In this document: piece after piece, positions 35,124 to 43,731 of the stretch
Layout of the letters: each line of letters opens with the position of its first letter
Position numbering within the stretch: position 1 is the first letter of the stretch
Assembly: GCF_002900095.1 (NCBI RefSeq)
Contig: NZ_LLKN01000002.1
Span: 2,046,001 to 2,110,000 of the forward strand
Reading direction: 5' to 3'
DNA length: 64,000 nucleotides
From: Salegentibacter mishustinae
GTDB lineage: Bacteria; Bacteroidota; Bacteroidia; Flavobacteriales; Flavobacteriaceae
Position numbers and translations under genes: made by a program
Notes under the pieces: model-generated
Seen by the model: the letters and a program-made list of their open reading frames with translations, nothing else
Told to the model about the DNA's origin: nothing
Database searches by the model: none

Positions 35124-37016
35124 CTAGTATAAAACTCTAAAACGAATAGTTCCTTTTAGTCCTTTTAAATCTTTTATTACGGCTTTATCGTAACGTTTAT
35201 CAATATCGGTAATTACATACCCGATGGTCTCATTGGTTTTTAAATACTGTCCTTCAATATTAATATCGTGCCCGGCAAGAATCCTGTTGATTTCTGCCAG
35301 AATACCTGGCCTATTTTCGTGAATATGAATAAGCCTGTGCGCGTTATGTAACACCGGCAACTGTAAATTAGGGAAATTAACCGAGTTAGTAGTGCTTCCG
35401 GTATTAATGTATTCAATAATTTTCCCCGGAACAAAATTCCCAATGTTTTCCTGGGCTTCTAGCGTACTCCCACCAATATGTGGTGTTAAAATTACGTTAG
35501 GTAAATTCCGTAATTCTGAAACAAATTCTTCATTATTGGTTTTAGGTTCTTGCGGATAAACATCTATTCCCGCGCCCATAATTTTGCCAGATTCTATATT
35601 CTTTTTAAGCGCTTTAATATCTACCACGTGACCCCTGCTTAAATTAAGGAAGATCACGTTATCCTTCATATAACCAAACTCCTTTTCCCCAATAATATCT
35701 TTGTTTTCCTTTCTTCCGTCTACGTGAAGCGTAACAATATCTACGGTTTCTAAAAGCTCTTTAAGGGAATTGCATTTGGTAACATTACCCATTGGCAATT
35801 TTTCTTCAACATCATAGTAATAAACATCAAAACCAACAGATTCTGCCATTACAGAAAGTTGCGCGCCAATATTTCCATAACCTATAATTCCCAGTTTCTT
35901 ACCACGGGTTTCAAAACTTTTGTTAGCAGATTTCTCCCACTTACCCTCGTGCATTAAACGCATTTTATCAGGAAGATTACGCATCAGTAAAATTATCTCT
36001 CCAATGGCAAGTTCTACTACCGAACGGGTATTACTATACGGAGCATTAAAAACCGCAACGCCTTTCTTTAAACAGGCCTGTAGATCTATTTGGTTAGTAC
36101 CAATACAAAATGCTCCCACCGCAATTAAGCGGTTTGCATTTTCCAGGACTTTTTCGGTTAAATGCGTTTTAGATCTAATTCCTATTACTGAAACATCTTT
36201 AATTTTTTCGCAAAGTTCGTCTTCATCCATTGCGCCGGGATGTACGCTTACATTATATCCTTCTTTTTTCATAATGTCTACCGCGTCCTGGTGAACATTT
36301 TCTAGAAGAAGAACATTAATTCGGTTTTTGGGATAAGAGATCGCTTTGTTCATATTGTGTACAAATAAAAATTCGTCTAAACTTGGTGTGATATGGTCTG
36401 CCTTTTCAAGAATATTTGCTCTTTCTACATTTTCAGTAAAGGCATAAAACTTATTGGCTAGTCCGGCGGCTTTAATTTCATAATCGGTGTAACCATCGCC
36501 AATTACGTAAACATCGCCTTTTAGGTTTAATTTCTTTAACTGCTCTACTTTACCGTTGTTGGAGGATAACACATTATCGTGATCAAAACTTACAATATTT
36601 CCTTCCTCATCATACTCAAAAGTATTGGCAAAGACATTTTTAGGCTTAACTCCGTATGGTTCTACAATAGGCACTATAAACTCCTTAAAACCATTAGATA
36701 CAATATAGATATTTTCGTGATGATCGTTGAAGAACTCCCGGTTTCTAACAAAAGACGAAGACACCCTTTCGCTTAAATTCTCTACCAGGGCCGGTAAATC
36801 ATTTTTATTAGCTTTTAAAAGTCTTAGGCGTTCTACCAGGGATTCCCTAAAAGACATTTCTCCTTTCATCCCCTTATCGGTTAAGGCTTCCACCTCGGCA
36901 AGGTTCTTTTTTTTATCGGGATCGTTGGCCAGGGAAATCTCGCCCAAAACATCAAGGGCTTCAACCTGGGTAAACGTACTATCAAAATCTATTACAAAGT
37001 GCTTATTTTCACTCAT
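35124..37016 (-). CDS. serA: fused phosphoserine phosphatase-like (SerB) and D-3-phosphoglycerate dehydrogenase (SerA)
   Basis: The 630-residue protein joins two enzymes of serine synthesis. Residues 1 to about 215 are a HAD phosphatase with nucleophile motif 'IDFDSTFT' (D10, D12), 'IVSNGF' (motif II) and 'GDGYTDYEIK' (motif IV). Residues about 230-550 are a D-2-hydroxyacid dehydrogenase with the Rossmann motif 'GIIGYGNIGAQ' (about 376) and 'NLPNVILTPHIGGST' holding the catalytic His. A C-terminal ACT domain (about 555-630, 'IHENRPGILAEINRIL') probably senses serine. The SerC aminotransferase step is not encoded here. It is monocistronic. Confidence 0.92.
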   Translation of the reverse strand: MSENKHFVIDFDSTFTQVEALDVLGEISLANDPDKKKNLAEVEALTDKGMKGEMSFRESLVERLRLLKANKNDLPALVENLSERVSSSFVRNREFFNDHHENIYIVSNGFKEFIVPIVEPYGVKPKNVFANTFEYDEEGNIVSFDHDNVLSSNNGKVEQLKKLNLKGDVYVIGDGYTDYEIKAAGLANKFYAFTENVERANILEKADHITPSLDEFLFVHNMNKAISYPKNRINVLLLENVHQDAVDIMKKEGYNVSVHPGAMDEDELCEKIKDVSVIGIRSKTHLTEKVLENANRLIAVGAFCIGTNQIDLQACLKKGVAVFNAPYSNTRSVVELAIGEIILLMRNLPDKMRLMHEGKWEKSANKSFETRGKKLGIIGYGNIGAQLSVMAESVGFDVYYYDVEEKLPMGNVTKCNSLKELLETVDIVTLHVDGRKENKDIIGEKEFGYMKDNVIFLNLSRGHVVDIKALKKNIESGKIMGAGIDVYPQEPKTNNEEFVSELRNLPNVILTPHIGGSTLEAQENIGNFVPGKIIEYINTGSTTNSVNFPNLQLPVLHNAHRLIHIHENRPGILAEINRILAGHDINIEGQYLKTNETIGYVITDIDKRYDKAVIKDLKGLKGTIRFRVLY

Positions 37017-37339
37017 AGTTTAGGTACTCTAAAATGAGCCCTAAAACTACTATTTTTAGCAATCTTAAGGCACTTTTTTCAATAAAAATACAGGCAGAAA
37101 AATCTTGTTCTTCATAGATTTTTAATATTTGATAAAATGAAGTAGCTTAAAATAAAAAGCTGATAAAATCCGCTGAAATTTAGGTTCTAAAAATGAAGTT
37201 TTCTCGGTTTTTAAAATAAAAAGTATTTCTGATACATTACCGGAGGTTTCAAAATCACATAATAGCCTGGCATAAAAAATGCCTTTATCAAACGGGTTTT
37301 CCGCAGTAAAGGCATTTTTAAAATAATATTATAAAAGCT
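37017..37339. other. intergenic region between serB-serA and azurin genes
   Basis: About 320 bp without a supported gene. The half next to serB-serA is its upstream region; a TATTTTTA word on the minus strand differs by one base from the -7 consensus. The azurin terminator (37275-37319) occupies the other end. I see no RNA gene in it. Confidence 0.6.
37275..37319 (-). terminator. intrinsic terminator of the azurin gene
   Basis: AAAAATGCCTTTA (37275-37287) and TAAAGGCATTTTT (37307-37319) make a 13-bp stem with a T-run on the minus strand, 20 bp past the stop codon. Confidence 0.85.
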
Positions 37340-37885
37340 CTATTCTTCTACAATAAACTTTCCGTTCATTACAGAATAGTGACCAGGAAAACTACAAATA
37401 AAATCGTATTCACCCGCTGCAGGAGCTTCAAATTCAATTGTTACTTCTTCTCCACCACCAATCATTTTGGTATGGGTAATCACGGCATCAGTTCCTTCAG
37501 GAATATAATCGTTATCTTTAGCCTGAACTGCCTTCTGACCAAATTCGTTAATTACGGTTCCTTGTTTTAATAACACCCAGTTGTGACCCATTACGCTTTT
37601 TTCCATCTCTCCAACGTGTTTCAAAGTAAGTCGCACGGTTTGCCCGGCTTTTACCTTAATTTCGTCTTTGTTAAAACGCATTTGGTCATTTCCTTCAATG
37701 CTAACTTCCACTACGTCCTCATCGGCAGAGTCACTGCTTGCAGAAGATTTTTCAGTAGTAGATTCAGTTTGTGGGCTGTTACCGTCACCAATTGTTATTT
37801 TATCCTCTTTTTCTTCTTTCTTATCTCCGCAGGCTATCATCGCCACGGCTCCTAAAATTAAAACAGATTTACTTAAAAATTTCAT
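37340..37885 (-). CDS. azurin-like cupredoxin lipoprotein
   Basis: The 181-residue protein has a lipobox 'MIAC' (Cys19) and an acidic Glu/Asp/Ser linker (about 22-57), then an azurin domain. The four type I copper ligands are visible: H101 in 'GHNWVLLK', C164 and H169 in 'CSFPGHYSVM', and M173. Azurins carry electrons in the periplasm; in Bacteroidota they are membrane tethered and may serve cytochrome oxidases or nitrite reductase. No such partner lies nearby. The gene is monocistronic with its own terminator and a likely promoter. Confidence 0.95.
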   Translation of the reverse strand: MKFLSKSVLILGAVAMIACGDKKEEKEDKITIGDGNSPQTESTTEKSSASSDSADEDVVEVSIEGNDQMRFNKDEIKVKAGQTVRLTLKHVGEMEKSVMGHNWVLLKQGTVINEFGQKAVQAKDNDYIPEGTDAVITHTKMIGGGEEVTIEFEAPAAGEYDFICSFPGHYSVMNGKFIVEE

Positions 37886-37926
37886 CCTTAATTATTTAAT
37901 GTTTGTATTTAATTTTTATACTCTCT

Positions 37927-37934
37927 CAAAGATA
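37927..37934 (-). promoter_or_regulatory. putative -7 element of the azurin gene
   Basis: Minus-strand TATCTTTG matches TAnnTTTG, 42 bp before the ATG. No clean -33 TTG. Confidence 0.4.
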
Positions 37935-38062
37935 AATTAATTTTAATTGCTAAAAGATTTCCAATAAGCTTTTTTGCCAAATCATTAGATATACAATCGC
38001 TGCGAGGTGTTTATTTTCCTAAAATCTCTTATCTTCATAGATTGAAAATAAAACCACAATCA

Positions 38063-40216
38063 ATGAAAAAAGGAATTATAAAAAGCCTGGGAATTTTTGC
38101 GCTGGTCGCAGGATTTCAAGCCAATTCCCAGGAACAAAACGAAGAGACAAAAACTATGGATAATATTTTACTGGCCGAGTGGAGCGGACCGTACGCAGGA
38201 ATTCCCGCTTTTGACCAAATGAAAGTAGAGCTCGTAAAACCCGCAATGCTTAAAGCGATGGATGCGCATCTTACTGAGATCGATAAAATTACCGAGAATC
38301 CAGAACCGGCAACTTTTGAAAATACTATCGTGCCATTCGAAGATTCTGGCGATCTTTTAAACCGTGTGTTTACCTACTACGGAATTTTTAGCAGTAATAT
38401 TTCCAGTCCCGAGTTTAGAGAAGTACAGCGAGAACTTTCTCCCGAGATTTCTGAATACAGCTCAAAGATTTCTCAAAACACTGCATTATTTGAAAGGATT
38501 AAAACTGTATATGAGAATTCTCAGGAAAATCCGCTACCGGCTCCAGAGCAACGTGTAATTGACCTTATTTACGAAGAATTTGCCATGGAAGGTGCCAATT
38601 TGAATAAAGAAGACAAAGAGCGTTATGCTGAGATAAACAAAGAGCTGTCTGAACTTTATACCAAATTCTCAAATAATGTGCTTGCTGAAGAAGAAAACTA
38701 TATTGTTTATCTAACCGAAGATCAACTTAGCGGCCTTCCGGAATCTTATGTGAAAGCTGCAGCCAACACTGCTGAAGCCAATGGGGAAAGCGGAAAATAT
38801 GCCGTAACCAACACCCGTTCTTCTATGGATCCTTTTTTAACGTATTCAGATGAAAGAGAATTACGTGAAAAAGTATGGCTAAATTATTATTCCCGTGGTG
38901 ATAATGATGATGAGTTTGATAATAATGAAGTGATTAAAAAAATCCTGAAACTGCGGGACGAACGTGTAGAATTGCTAGGCTACGATAATTTTGCCCAATG
39001 GCGTTTACAAAACCGAATGGCCAAAAATCCGGAAAACGCGATGGAACTTATGAAAGCTGTTTGGCCGGCTGCAATTGCCCGCGTTGAAGAAGAAGTTGAA
39101 GATATGCAAGCCGTTGCAAATCGTGAAGGTGCCAATATCACTATTGAGCCCTGGGATTATCGTTATTATGCAGAAAAAGTAAGAAAAGAAAAATATGATC
39201 TTGATAGTGAAGAAGTAAAACAATACCTGGAATTAGGTAATCTTACCCAGGCTTTATTCTTTACCGCAGGCGAACTTTTTAATTTCGACTTTAAACCGGT
39301 AGAAGAAGGCAGTGTTCCTGTTTTTCTTGAAGATGTAAAAGTTTGGGAAGTAAGCGATAAAGATTCAGGTGAACTTATTGGGCTTTGGTATTTAGACCCT
39401 TTTGCGCGTCCCGGAAAACGCTCAGGTGCCTGGGCTACTACCTATAGAAGTTATTCTGAATTAGAAGGTGCAAAACCCGTTTTGGCTTCCAATAATTCTA
39501 ACTTTATAAAGCCAGCCCCAGGAGAACCCGTTTTGGTTTCATGGGATGACGCCGAAACTTTTTTCCACGAATTTGGCCACGCCCTACACTTTTTAGCGGC
39601 AGATATTAAATATCCTACCTTAAACAGCGGCGTTCGTGATTATACCGAATTCCAATCGCAATTATTAGAGCGTTGGTTATCTACAGATAAAGTGATAAAT
39701 CGTTATTTAAAACATCACGAAACAGGAGAAGTAATTCCTGATGAATTGGTAGCTAAAATCAAAAAAGCGGCAACCTTTAACCAGGGATTTGCCACAACCG
39801 AATTTTTAGCTTCGGCTTTGATGGATATGAAATACCATACCACAGATCCTGATAAAATTGAACCAAGAAAGTTTGAAAAAGAAACGCTGGACGAATTAGG
39901 GATGCCCGATGAAATTGTGATGCGTCACCGTTCCCCACATTTTGGACACGTATTTTCCGGGGAAGGTTATGCTACCGGATATTACGGCTATCTATGGGCA
40001 GATGTTTTAACTTCTGATGCTGCAGAAGCTTTTGCTGAAGCTCCAGGCGGATTTTATGATGCCAACCTTGCAGAAAAGTTGGTTAAATATCTTTTTGCGC
40101 CAAGAAATGCTATGGATCCTGCTGAAGCTTACCGAAAGTTTAGAGGTAGGGATGCTAAGATTGACGCATTAATGCGTGATCGTGGCTTCCCGGTTCCTGA
40201 AGATGCAGAAGAATAG
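38063..40216 (+). CDS. M3 family metallopeptidase (Dcp / oligopeptidase A type), exported
   Basis: The 717-residue protein starts at ATG 38063; the longer frame begins with TTG and would put eight polar residues before the signal peptide. The signal peptide (about 1-22) ends 'GFQANSQ'. The thimet oligopeptidase-type zinc site is 'HEFGHALH' with H502, E503, H506, and 'EFQSQLLERWLS' provides the third ligand Glu. The family cleaves short peptides, Dcp removing C-terminal dipeptides. Periplasmic location is expected. It is monocistronic and convergent with ndk. Confidence 0.94.
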   Translation: MKKGIIKSLGIFALVAGFQANSQEQNEETKTMDNILLAEWSGPYAGIPAFDQMKVELVKPAMLKAMDAHLTEIDKITENPEPATFENTIVPFEDSGDLLNRVFTYYGIFSSNISSPEFREVQRELSPEISEYSSKISQNTALFERIKTVYENSQENPLPAPEQRVIDLIYEEFAMEGANLNKEDKERYAEINKELSELYTKFSNNVLAEEENYIVYLTEDQLSGLPESYVKAAANTAEANGESGKYAVTNTRSSMDPFLTYSDERELREKVWLNYYSRGDNDDEFDNNEVIKKILKLRDERVELLGYDNFAQWRLQNRMAKNPENAMELMKAVWPAAIARVEEEVEDMQAVANREGANITIEPWDYRYYAEKVRKEKYDLDSEEVKQYLELGNLTQALFFTAGELFNFDFKPVEEGSVPVFLEDVKVWEVSDKDSGELIGLWYLDPFARPGKRSGAWATTYRSYSELEGAKPVLASNNSNFIKPAPGEPVLVSWDDAETFFHEFGHALHFLAADIKYPTLNSGVRDYTEFQSQLLERWLSTDKVINRYLKHHETGEVIPDELVAKIKKAATFNQGFATTEFLASALMDMKYHTTDPDKIEPRKFEKETLDELGMPDEIVMRHRSPHFGHVFSGEGYATGYYGYLWADVLTSDAAEAFAEAPGGFYDANLAEKLVKYLFAPRNAMDPAEAYRKFRGRDAKIDALMRDRGFPVPEDAEE

Positions 40217-40238
40217 ATTTTATTAAATAATTCAACAA

Positions 40239-40271
40239 AAAAAGCCATCAGTTATTCGCTGATGGCTTTTT
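40239..40271. terminator. bidirectional terminator between the M3 peptidase gene and ndk
   Basis: AAAAAGCCATCAG and CTGATGGCTTTTT form a 13-bp stem with a TTATTCG loop between two convergent stops. Confidence 0.9.
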
Positions 40272-40292
40272 ATATTACTTAAAAAGTTCTGC

Positions 40293-40712
40293 TTAGAACA
40301 TCTCTCTACCTGAAAAATGGAAAGCAGCTTCAATCTGTGCGTTTTCGTCGCTATCACTACCGTGTACAGCATTTTCACCAACAGATTTTGCGTATTTTTT
40401 TCTTATAGTTCCTTCAGCAGCATCTTCTGGATTTGTTGCTCCAATTAAAGCTCTAAAATCTTCTACGGCATTTTCTTTTTCTAACACAGCCGATACGATT
40501 GGCCCACGAGTCATAAACTCTACCAACTCCCCAAAGAAAGGACGTTCCTTGTGTACTGCGTAAAATTCTTCAGCATCAGCGGTAGTCATTTGAGTCATTT
40601 TCAAAGCTACAATTCTAAATCCTGAAGTAGTAATTTGTTCTAATATCGCACCTACATTCCCGGCTTCAACTGCATCGGGCTTTATCATGGTGAATGTTCT
40701 TTTTCCTGCCAT
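40293..40712 (-). CDS. ndk: nucleoside diphosphate kinase
   Basis: The 139-residue enzyme equalises nucleoside triphosphate pools by ping-pong phosphate transfer. The phosphohistidine is H117 in 'NAVHGSDS', and '[11 protein letters not shown]' (6-16) and '[13 protein letters not shown]' (55-67) are family blocks. Length and motifs are canonical. It is monocistronic with a strong promoter match upstream. Confidence 0.98.
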   Translation of the reverse strand: MAGKRTFTMIKPDAVEAGNVGAILEQITTSGFRIVALKMTQMTTADAEEFYAVHKERPFFGELVEFMTRGPIVSAVLEKENAVEDFRALIGATNPEDAAEGTIRKKYAKSVGENAVHGSDSDENAQIEAAFHFSGREMF

Positions 40713-40734
40713 TATATGGTTTTTAAAATTTTGG

Positions 40735-40764
40735 CAAAAATAAATAAATAAGCTGCATTTACAA
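40735..40764 (-). promoter_or_regulatory. Bacteroidota-type promoter of ndk
   Basis: Reading the minus strand, TTG (40764-40762) is followed after 19 bp by TATTTTTG (40742-40735), an ideal match to TTG-N19-TAnnTTTG, 23 bp before the ndk ATG. Confidence 0.65.
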
Positions 40765-40819
40765 GTTCCTTTTGGTTTTATATCAATTTAGCTTTCAGGC
40801 AGCTGCATTATTCAAGCTC

Positions 40820-41860
40820 TTAATCCTTATACTTTACCAGGTATTCCTGTTGAAGTTTATTTCCAACACCGCGCATTTGCATCATCACTTCACCGGTATT
40901 AAAATCGAATTTCAACAAGCCATAACTTAAATCGCTTACTACCTCGCCTATTCTATATTGATTGGGTTCGCCGCTAAAATTTGAATAGGAATGTGTCATC
41001 CCGCTGGAAGTGAAATCTACAAGCGGATAATCCAGTTCTTCAATATTCTTTTCTGAAAATTCTGAAATATGCCGGTCGCCACTAAGAAGAATTACATTTT
41101 TTGCTTTAGAAGTTTGTAAAAGCTTTTCCAGTTTCTCTACTTCTGATGGAAAATTACCCCAGGTTTCAAAACCGTGTTCTGCAGAAAGTATTTGAATTGA
41201 ACTCAAGATCACATTGTAATCGGCAGTGCTATTCTTCAATTCGCTTTCCAACCACTCCCATTGCTTAGTTCCCAGGATGGTGCCGCTATAATCTGGTTCA
41301 TAACGCTTTCCTTTTTCTTTGCTTTTTTGCAATTCAGACCTAAAATATCTCGTGTCTAAAACTATTACCTTTATGGTCTTCCCGGCTTCCCGGAAATTTT
41401 CAGCGTGGTAAACGCCTTCTCGTTCCCGGCGAGGGTCGTCTTCAGCAACATTAAAAAAATCCAGAAACAACTGCTGACTTTCCTCTTTATATTCCCAGTT
41501 TCTCCCGGCATCGTTCTTACCATAATCGTGATCGTCCCAGGTACCTAAAATTGGCGTGGTTTTTATTAATTTTTGATAATCGGGCTGTTTTTTCTGGATC
41601 TGGTAATCGGCTTCCAGTTCATCCATATCATCGGTATCAGCATAAATATTATCGCCACCCCAAAGAAATAGATCTGGTTTTTCCTGTAAAATAGCATTCC
41701 ATAATGGCTGGGCTTCATCCTGGCGGTTACAACTTCCAAAAGCAATTACATAATCGTAATTCTCAGCAGATGTTTCAATTTCATTTTTCGTAGTCTCCGC
41801 ATTGCTTCCGCAGGAAATAAAAAGAAAAAAGCTTATTAAGAGCGATAAAATTATCTTCAT
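40820..41860 (-). CDS. PhoD-like alkaline phosphatase lipoprotein
   Basis: The 346-residue protein begins at ATG 41860. An open frame extends eight codons upstream, but that part overlaps the predicted transcription start, so the short form is preferred. The lipobox 'FISC' follows a hydrophobic stretch. Metal-binding blocks of the PhoD-like metallophosphatases are seen: 'FGSCNRQD', 'WGGDNIYAD', 'TWDDHDYGKND' and 'LLSGDRHISEF'. Members are phosphodiesterases/phosphomonoesterases active outside the cytoplasm. It is monocistronic. Confidence 0.9.
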   Translation of the reverse strand: MKIILSLLISFFLFISCGSNAETTKNEIETSAENYDYVIAFGSCNRQDEAQPLWNAILQEKPDLFLWGGDNIYADTDDMDELEADYQIQKKQPDYQKLIKTTPILGTWDDHDYGKNDAGRNWEYKEESQQLFLDFFNVAEDDPRREREGVYHAENFREAGKTIKVIVLDTRYFRSELQKSKEKGKRYEPDYSGTILGTKQWEWLESELKNSTADYNVILSSIQILSAEHGFETWGNFPSEVEKLEKLLQTSKAKNVILLSGDRHISEFSEKNIEELDYPLVDFTSSGMTHSYSNFSGEPNQYRIGEVVSDLSYGLLKFDFNTGEVMMQMRGVGNKLQQEYLVKYKD

Positions 41861-41881
41861 TTTTTGTTGATTTGTTGAGTA

Positions 41882-41910
41882 CAAAAATACAGATTGGTTT
41901 TTTAAGCCAA
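41882..41910 (-). promoter_or_regulatory. Bacteroidota-type promoter of the PhoD-like gene
   Basis: Minus strand: TTG (41910-41908), 18 bp, TATTTTTG (41889-41882). Transcription would begin near 41876, upstream of ATG 41860 but downstream of the longer frame's first codon, which fixes the start. Confidence 0.65.
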
Positions 41911-42117
41911 TATTAATAAATTGTATCTTTACTCGCTTCCCGATAAATGGGAATTAAAATAGTCTGAGCCGGGATTAGAAATGTTATGACTATTTAAAAA
42001 AATCTTAGGCTAAACCAGAGTAAATTAGATTAGAAATTTTTAGCATTTATGTAGAAAGTTTCTATTTTTTCAACATAATACCTTGTAGGATTGCTTCAGG
42101 GTATTTTATTTTACACT

Positions 42118-43131
42118 ATGATAGAACAAGCAATTTTAGAGATTACCGCCGAACTTTCCCAGGCCAGAAATATAGTAATTGTTCCGCATAAAGGCCCCGA
42201 TGGCGATGCCATAGGATCTTCTTTAGGACTTATGCATTTTTTAAAGAATAAAGGCCATAATGTAGATGTAATTGCTCCCAATGAATACCCAAGATTTCTG
42301 AAATGGTTACCCGGAAATGACCAGGTAATGATCTACGAAAAAGATAAAACCAAAGCCGATGAGCTTATAAATGATGCTGATATTGTCTTTGCTTTAGATT
42401 TTAACCATTTAAACCGCTCTGGCGATATGCAGGAAGTATTAACTGCATCGCAGGCTGTTTTTATAATGATAGACCACCATCGTGAACCATCTGACTTTGC
42501 TAATTATACCTATAGCGATGCCGAGATGAGTTCTACCTGCGAGATGGTTTATCACTTTATAGATAAACTACGCGCCGTTGAAAAAATCACACCAGAGATT
42601 GCAACCTGTCTTTATTCAGGAATTATGACCGATACCGGTTCGTTTAGGTTTAGCGCTACTAGCGCCGAAACACACCGGGTTATTGCACAACTAATAGATA
42701 AAGGTGCAGTAAACCACGAAATACACAATAATATATTTGATACATTTAATGAAAATAGGCTACAGCTTTTAGGAACAGCCTTGCAGAACCTACGTGTATT
42801 ACCTGAATATAAAACCGCTTACATTACTTTATCACAGGAAGAACTGGATAAACATAATTTTCAAAAAGGAGATACAGAAGGTTTTGTGAATTATGGTCTT
42901 GCCATAGAAGATGTTATTTTCGCACTAATCTTTATTGAAAACAAACAGGAAGGAATCATTAAAATATCCTTTAGATCTAAGGGTGACTTTAATGTGAATG
43001 AATTTGCAAGAGCACATTTTGAAGGTGGCGGGCATAATAATGCTGCAGGTGGAAAAAGTGAACTTTCTATTGAAGATACCGTGGCTAAATTAAACAGCAT
43101 CCTTCCAGACTATAAAGAACTAAAAGGATGA
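42118..43131 (+). CDS. nrnA: DHH family oligoribonuclease / pAp phosphatase NrnA-like
   Basis: The product is 337 residues from ATG 42118; an in-frame TTG at 42091 is less likely. It has the DHH phosphoesterase layout: 'HKGPDGDAIGSSLGL' (motif I, about 22-36), 'FALDFNHLNR' (motif II), 'MIDHHREPS' (motif III, DHH), 'GIMTDTGSFRFS' (motif IV) and a C-terminal DHHA1 domain with 'GGGHNNAAGG'. NrnA degrades nanoRNAs and pAp to mononucleotides, replacing Orn. The gene stop overlaps the gldI start by 4 bp. Confidence 0.92.
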   Translation: MIEQAILEITAELSQARNIVIVPHKGPDGDAIGSSLGLMHFLKNKGHNVDVIAPNEYPRFLKWLPGNDQVMIYEKDKTKADELINDADIVFALDFNHLNRSGDMQEVLTASQAVFIMIDHHREPSDFANYTYSDAEMSSTCEMVYHFIDKLRAVEKITPEIATCLYSGIMTDTGSFRFSATSAETHRVIAQLIDKGAVNHEIHNNIFDTFNENRLQLLGTALQNLRVLPEYKTAYITLSQEELDKHNFQKGDTEGFVNYGLAIEDVIFALIFIENKQEGIIKISFRSKGDFNVNEFARAHFEGGGHNNAAGGKSELSIEDTVAKLNSILPDYKELKG

Positions 43132-43688
43132 AAAAAGCTTTAGTCCTTATAGCCATATTAGCATTAGCGGCCTGCAAATCTCCAGAGGCCAGGTATCCTG
43201 TCACTCAAAAATCAGGTTCGCATATCAGTGAATCTATAGTTAAAAACCAGGAACTCCTGGAAAAGGAAATAGCACAAATTGAAGCCGTAATCAACAAAGA
43301 TTCAACCAGCGAATACCAATCTTCGCAAGACGGTTTCTGGTATACTTACAACCAAAAAAGTAAAGATTCTGCTAACCTGGTTAAACCTGAATTTGGAGAT
43401 GTTGTAGAGTTCGATTATAGTATCAAAACTTTAGATGGCCAGGTAATTTATGCCGAAGGCGAAAAAGCAACCAGAACCTATGCAATAGACCAGGAAAAGC
43501 TATTTAGCGGCTTAAGACAGGGGCTTAAACTAATGAAGGAAGGAGAAACGGTCACTTTTTTATTCCCGTCTTATAAAGCTTATGGTTATTATGGCGATAA
43601 AAATAAAATAGGCACCAACTGGCCATTAAAAACAAAAGTCACCTTAATTAAGATCATAGAAAAGGAAAAAATCCAAAATCAACAATAA
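43128..43688 (+). CDS. gldI: gliding motility-associated peptidyl-prolyl isomerase GldI
   Basis: The 186-residue lipoprotein has signal peptide and lipobox 'LAAC' (Cys16), a helical linker, and an FKBP domain (about 80-186) with 'GDVVEFDYSIKTLDGQVIY' and 'KEGETVTFLFPSYKAYGY'. It matches GldI of Flavobacterium johnsoniae, a PPIase needed for gliding and folding of exported motility proteins. Its overlap with nrnA (ATGA) and proximity to a second immunophilin gene 43 bp downstream indicate one operon of three genes. Confidence 0.92.
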   Translation: MKKALVLIAILALAACKSPEARYPVTQKSGSHISESIVKNQELLEKEIAQIEAVINKDSTSEYQSSQDGFWYTYNQKSKDSANLVKPEFGDVVEFDYSIKTLDGQVIYAEGEKATRTYAIDQEKLFSGLRQGLKLMKEGETVTFLFPSYKAYGYYGDKNKIGTNWPLKTKVTLIKIIEKEKIQNQQ

Positions 43689-43731
43689 GTTAAACCCAGG
43701 GCCATAAAGGGCCTTTTAATTTTTATACTAA

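Noticed and set aside
41937-41953. TTCCC-GATAAAT-GGGAA near the PhoD-like promoter as a possible operator
   Set aside because: The 5-bp stem is weak and common by chance; it lies upstream of the promoter and no other copy was found.
42091-42117. N-terminal extension of NrnA from TTG 42091
   Set aside because: The ATG at 42118 gives the usual NrnA N-terminus; the extension is hydrophobic and unlike homologues.
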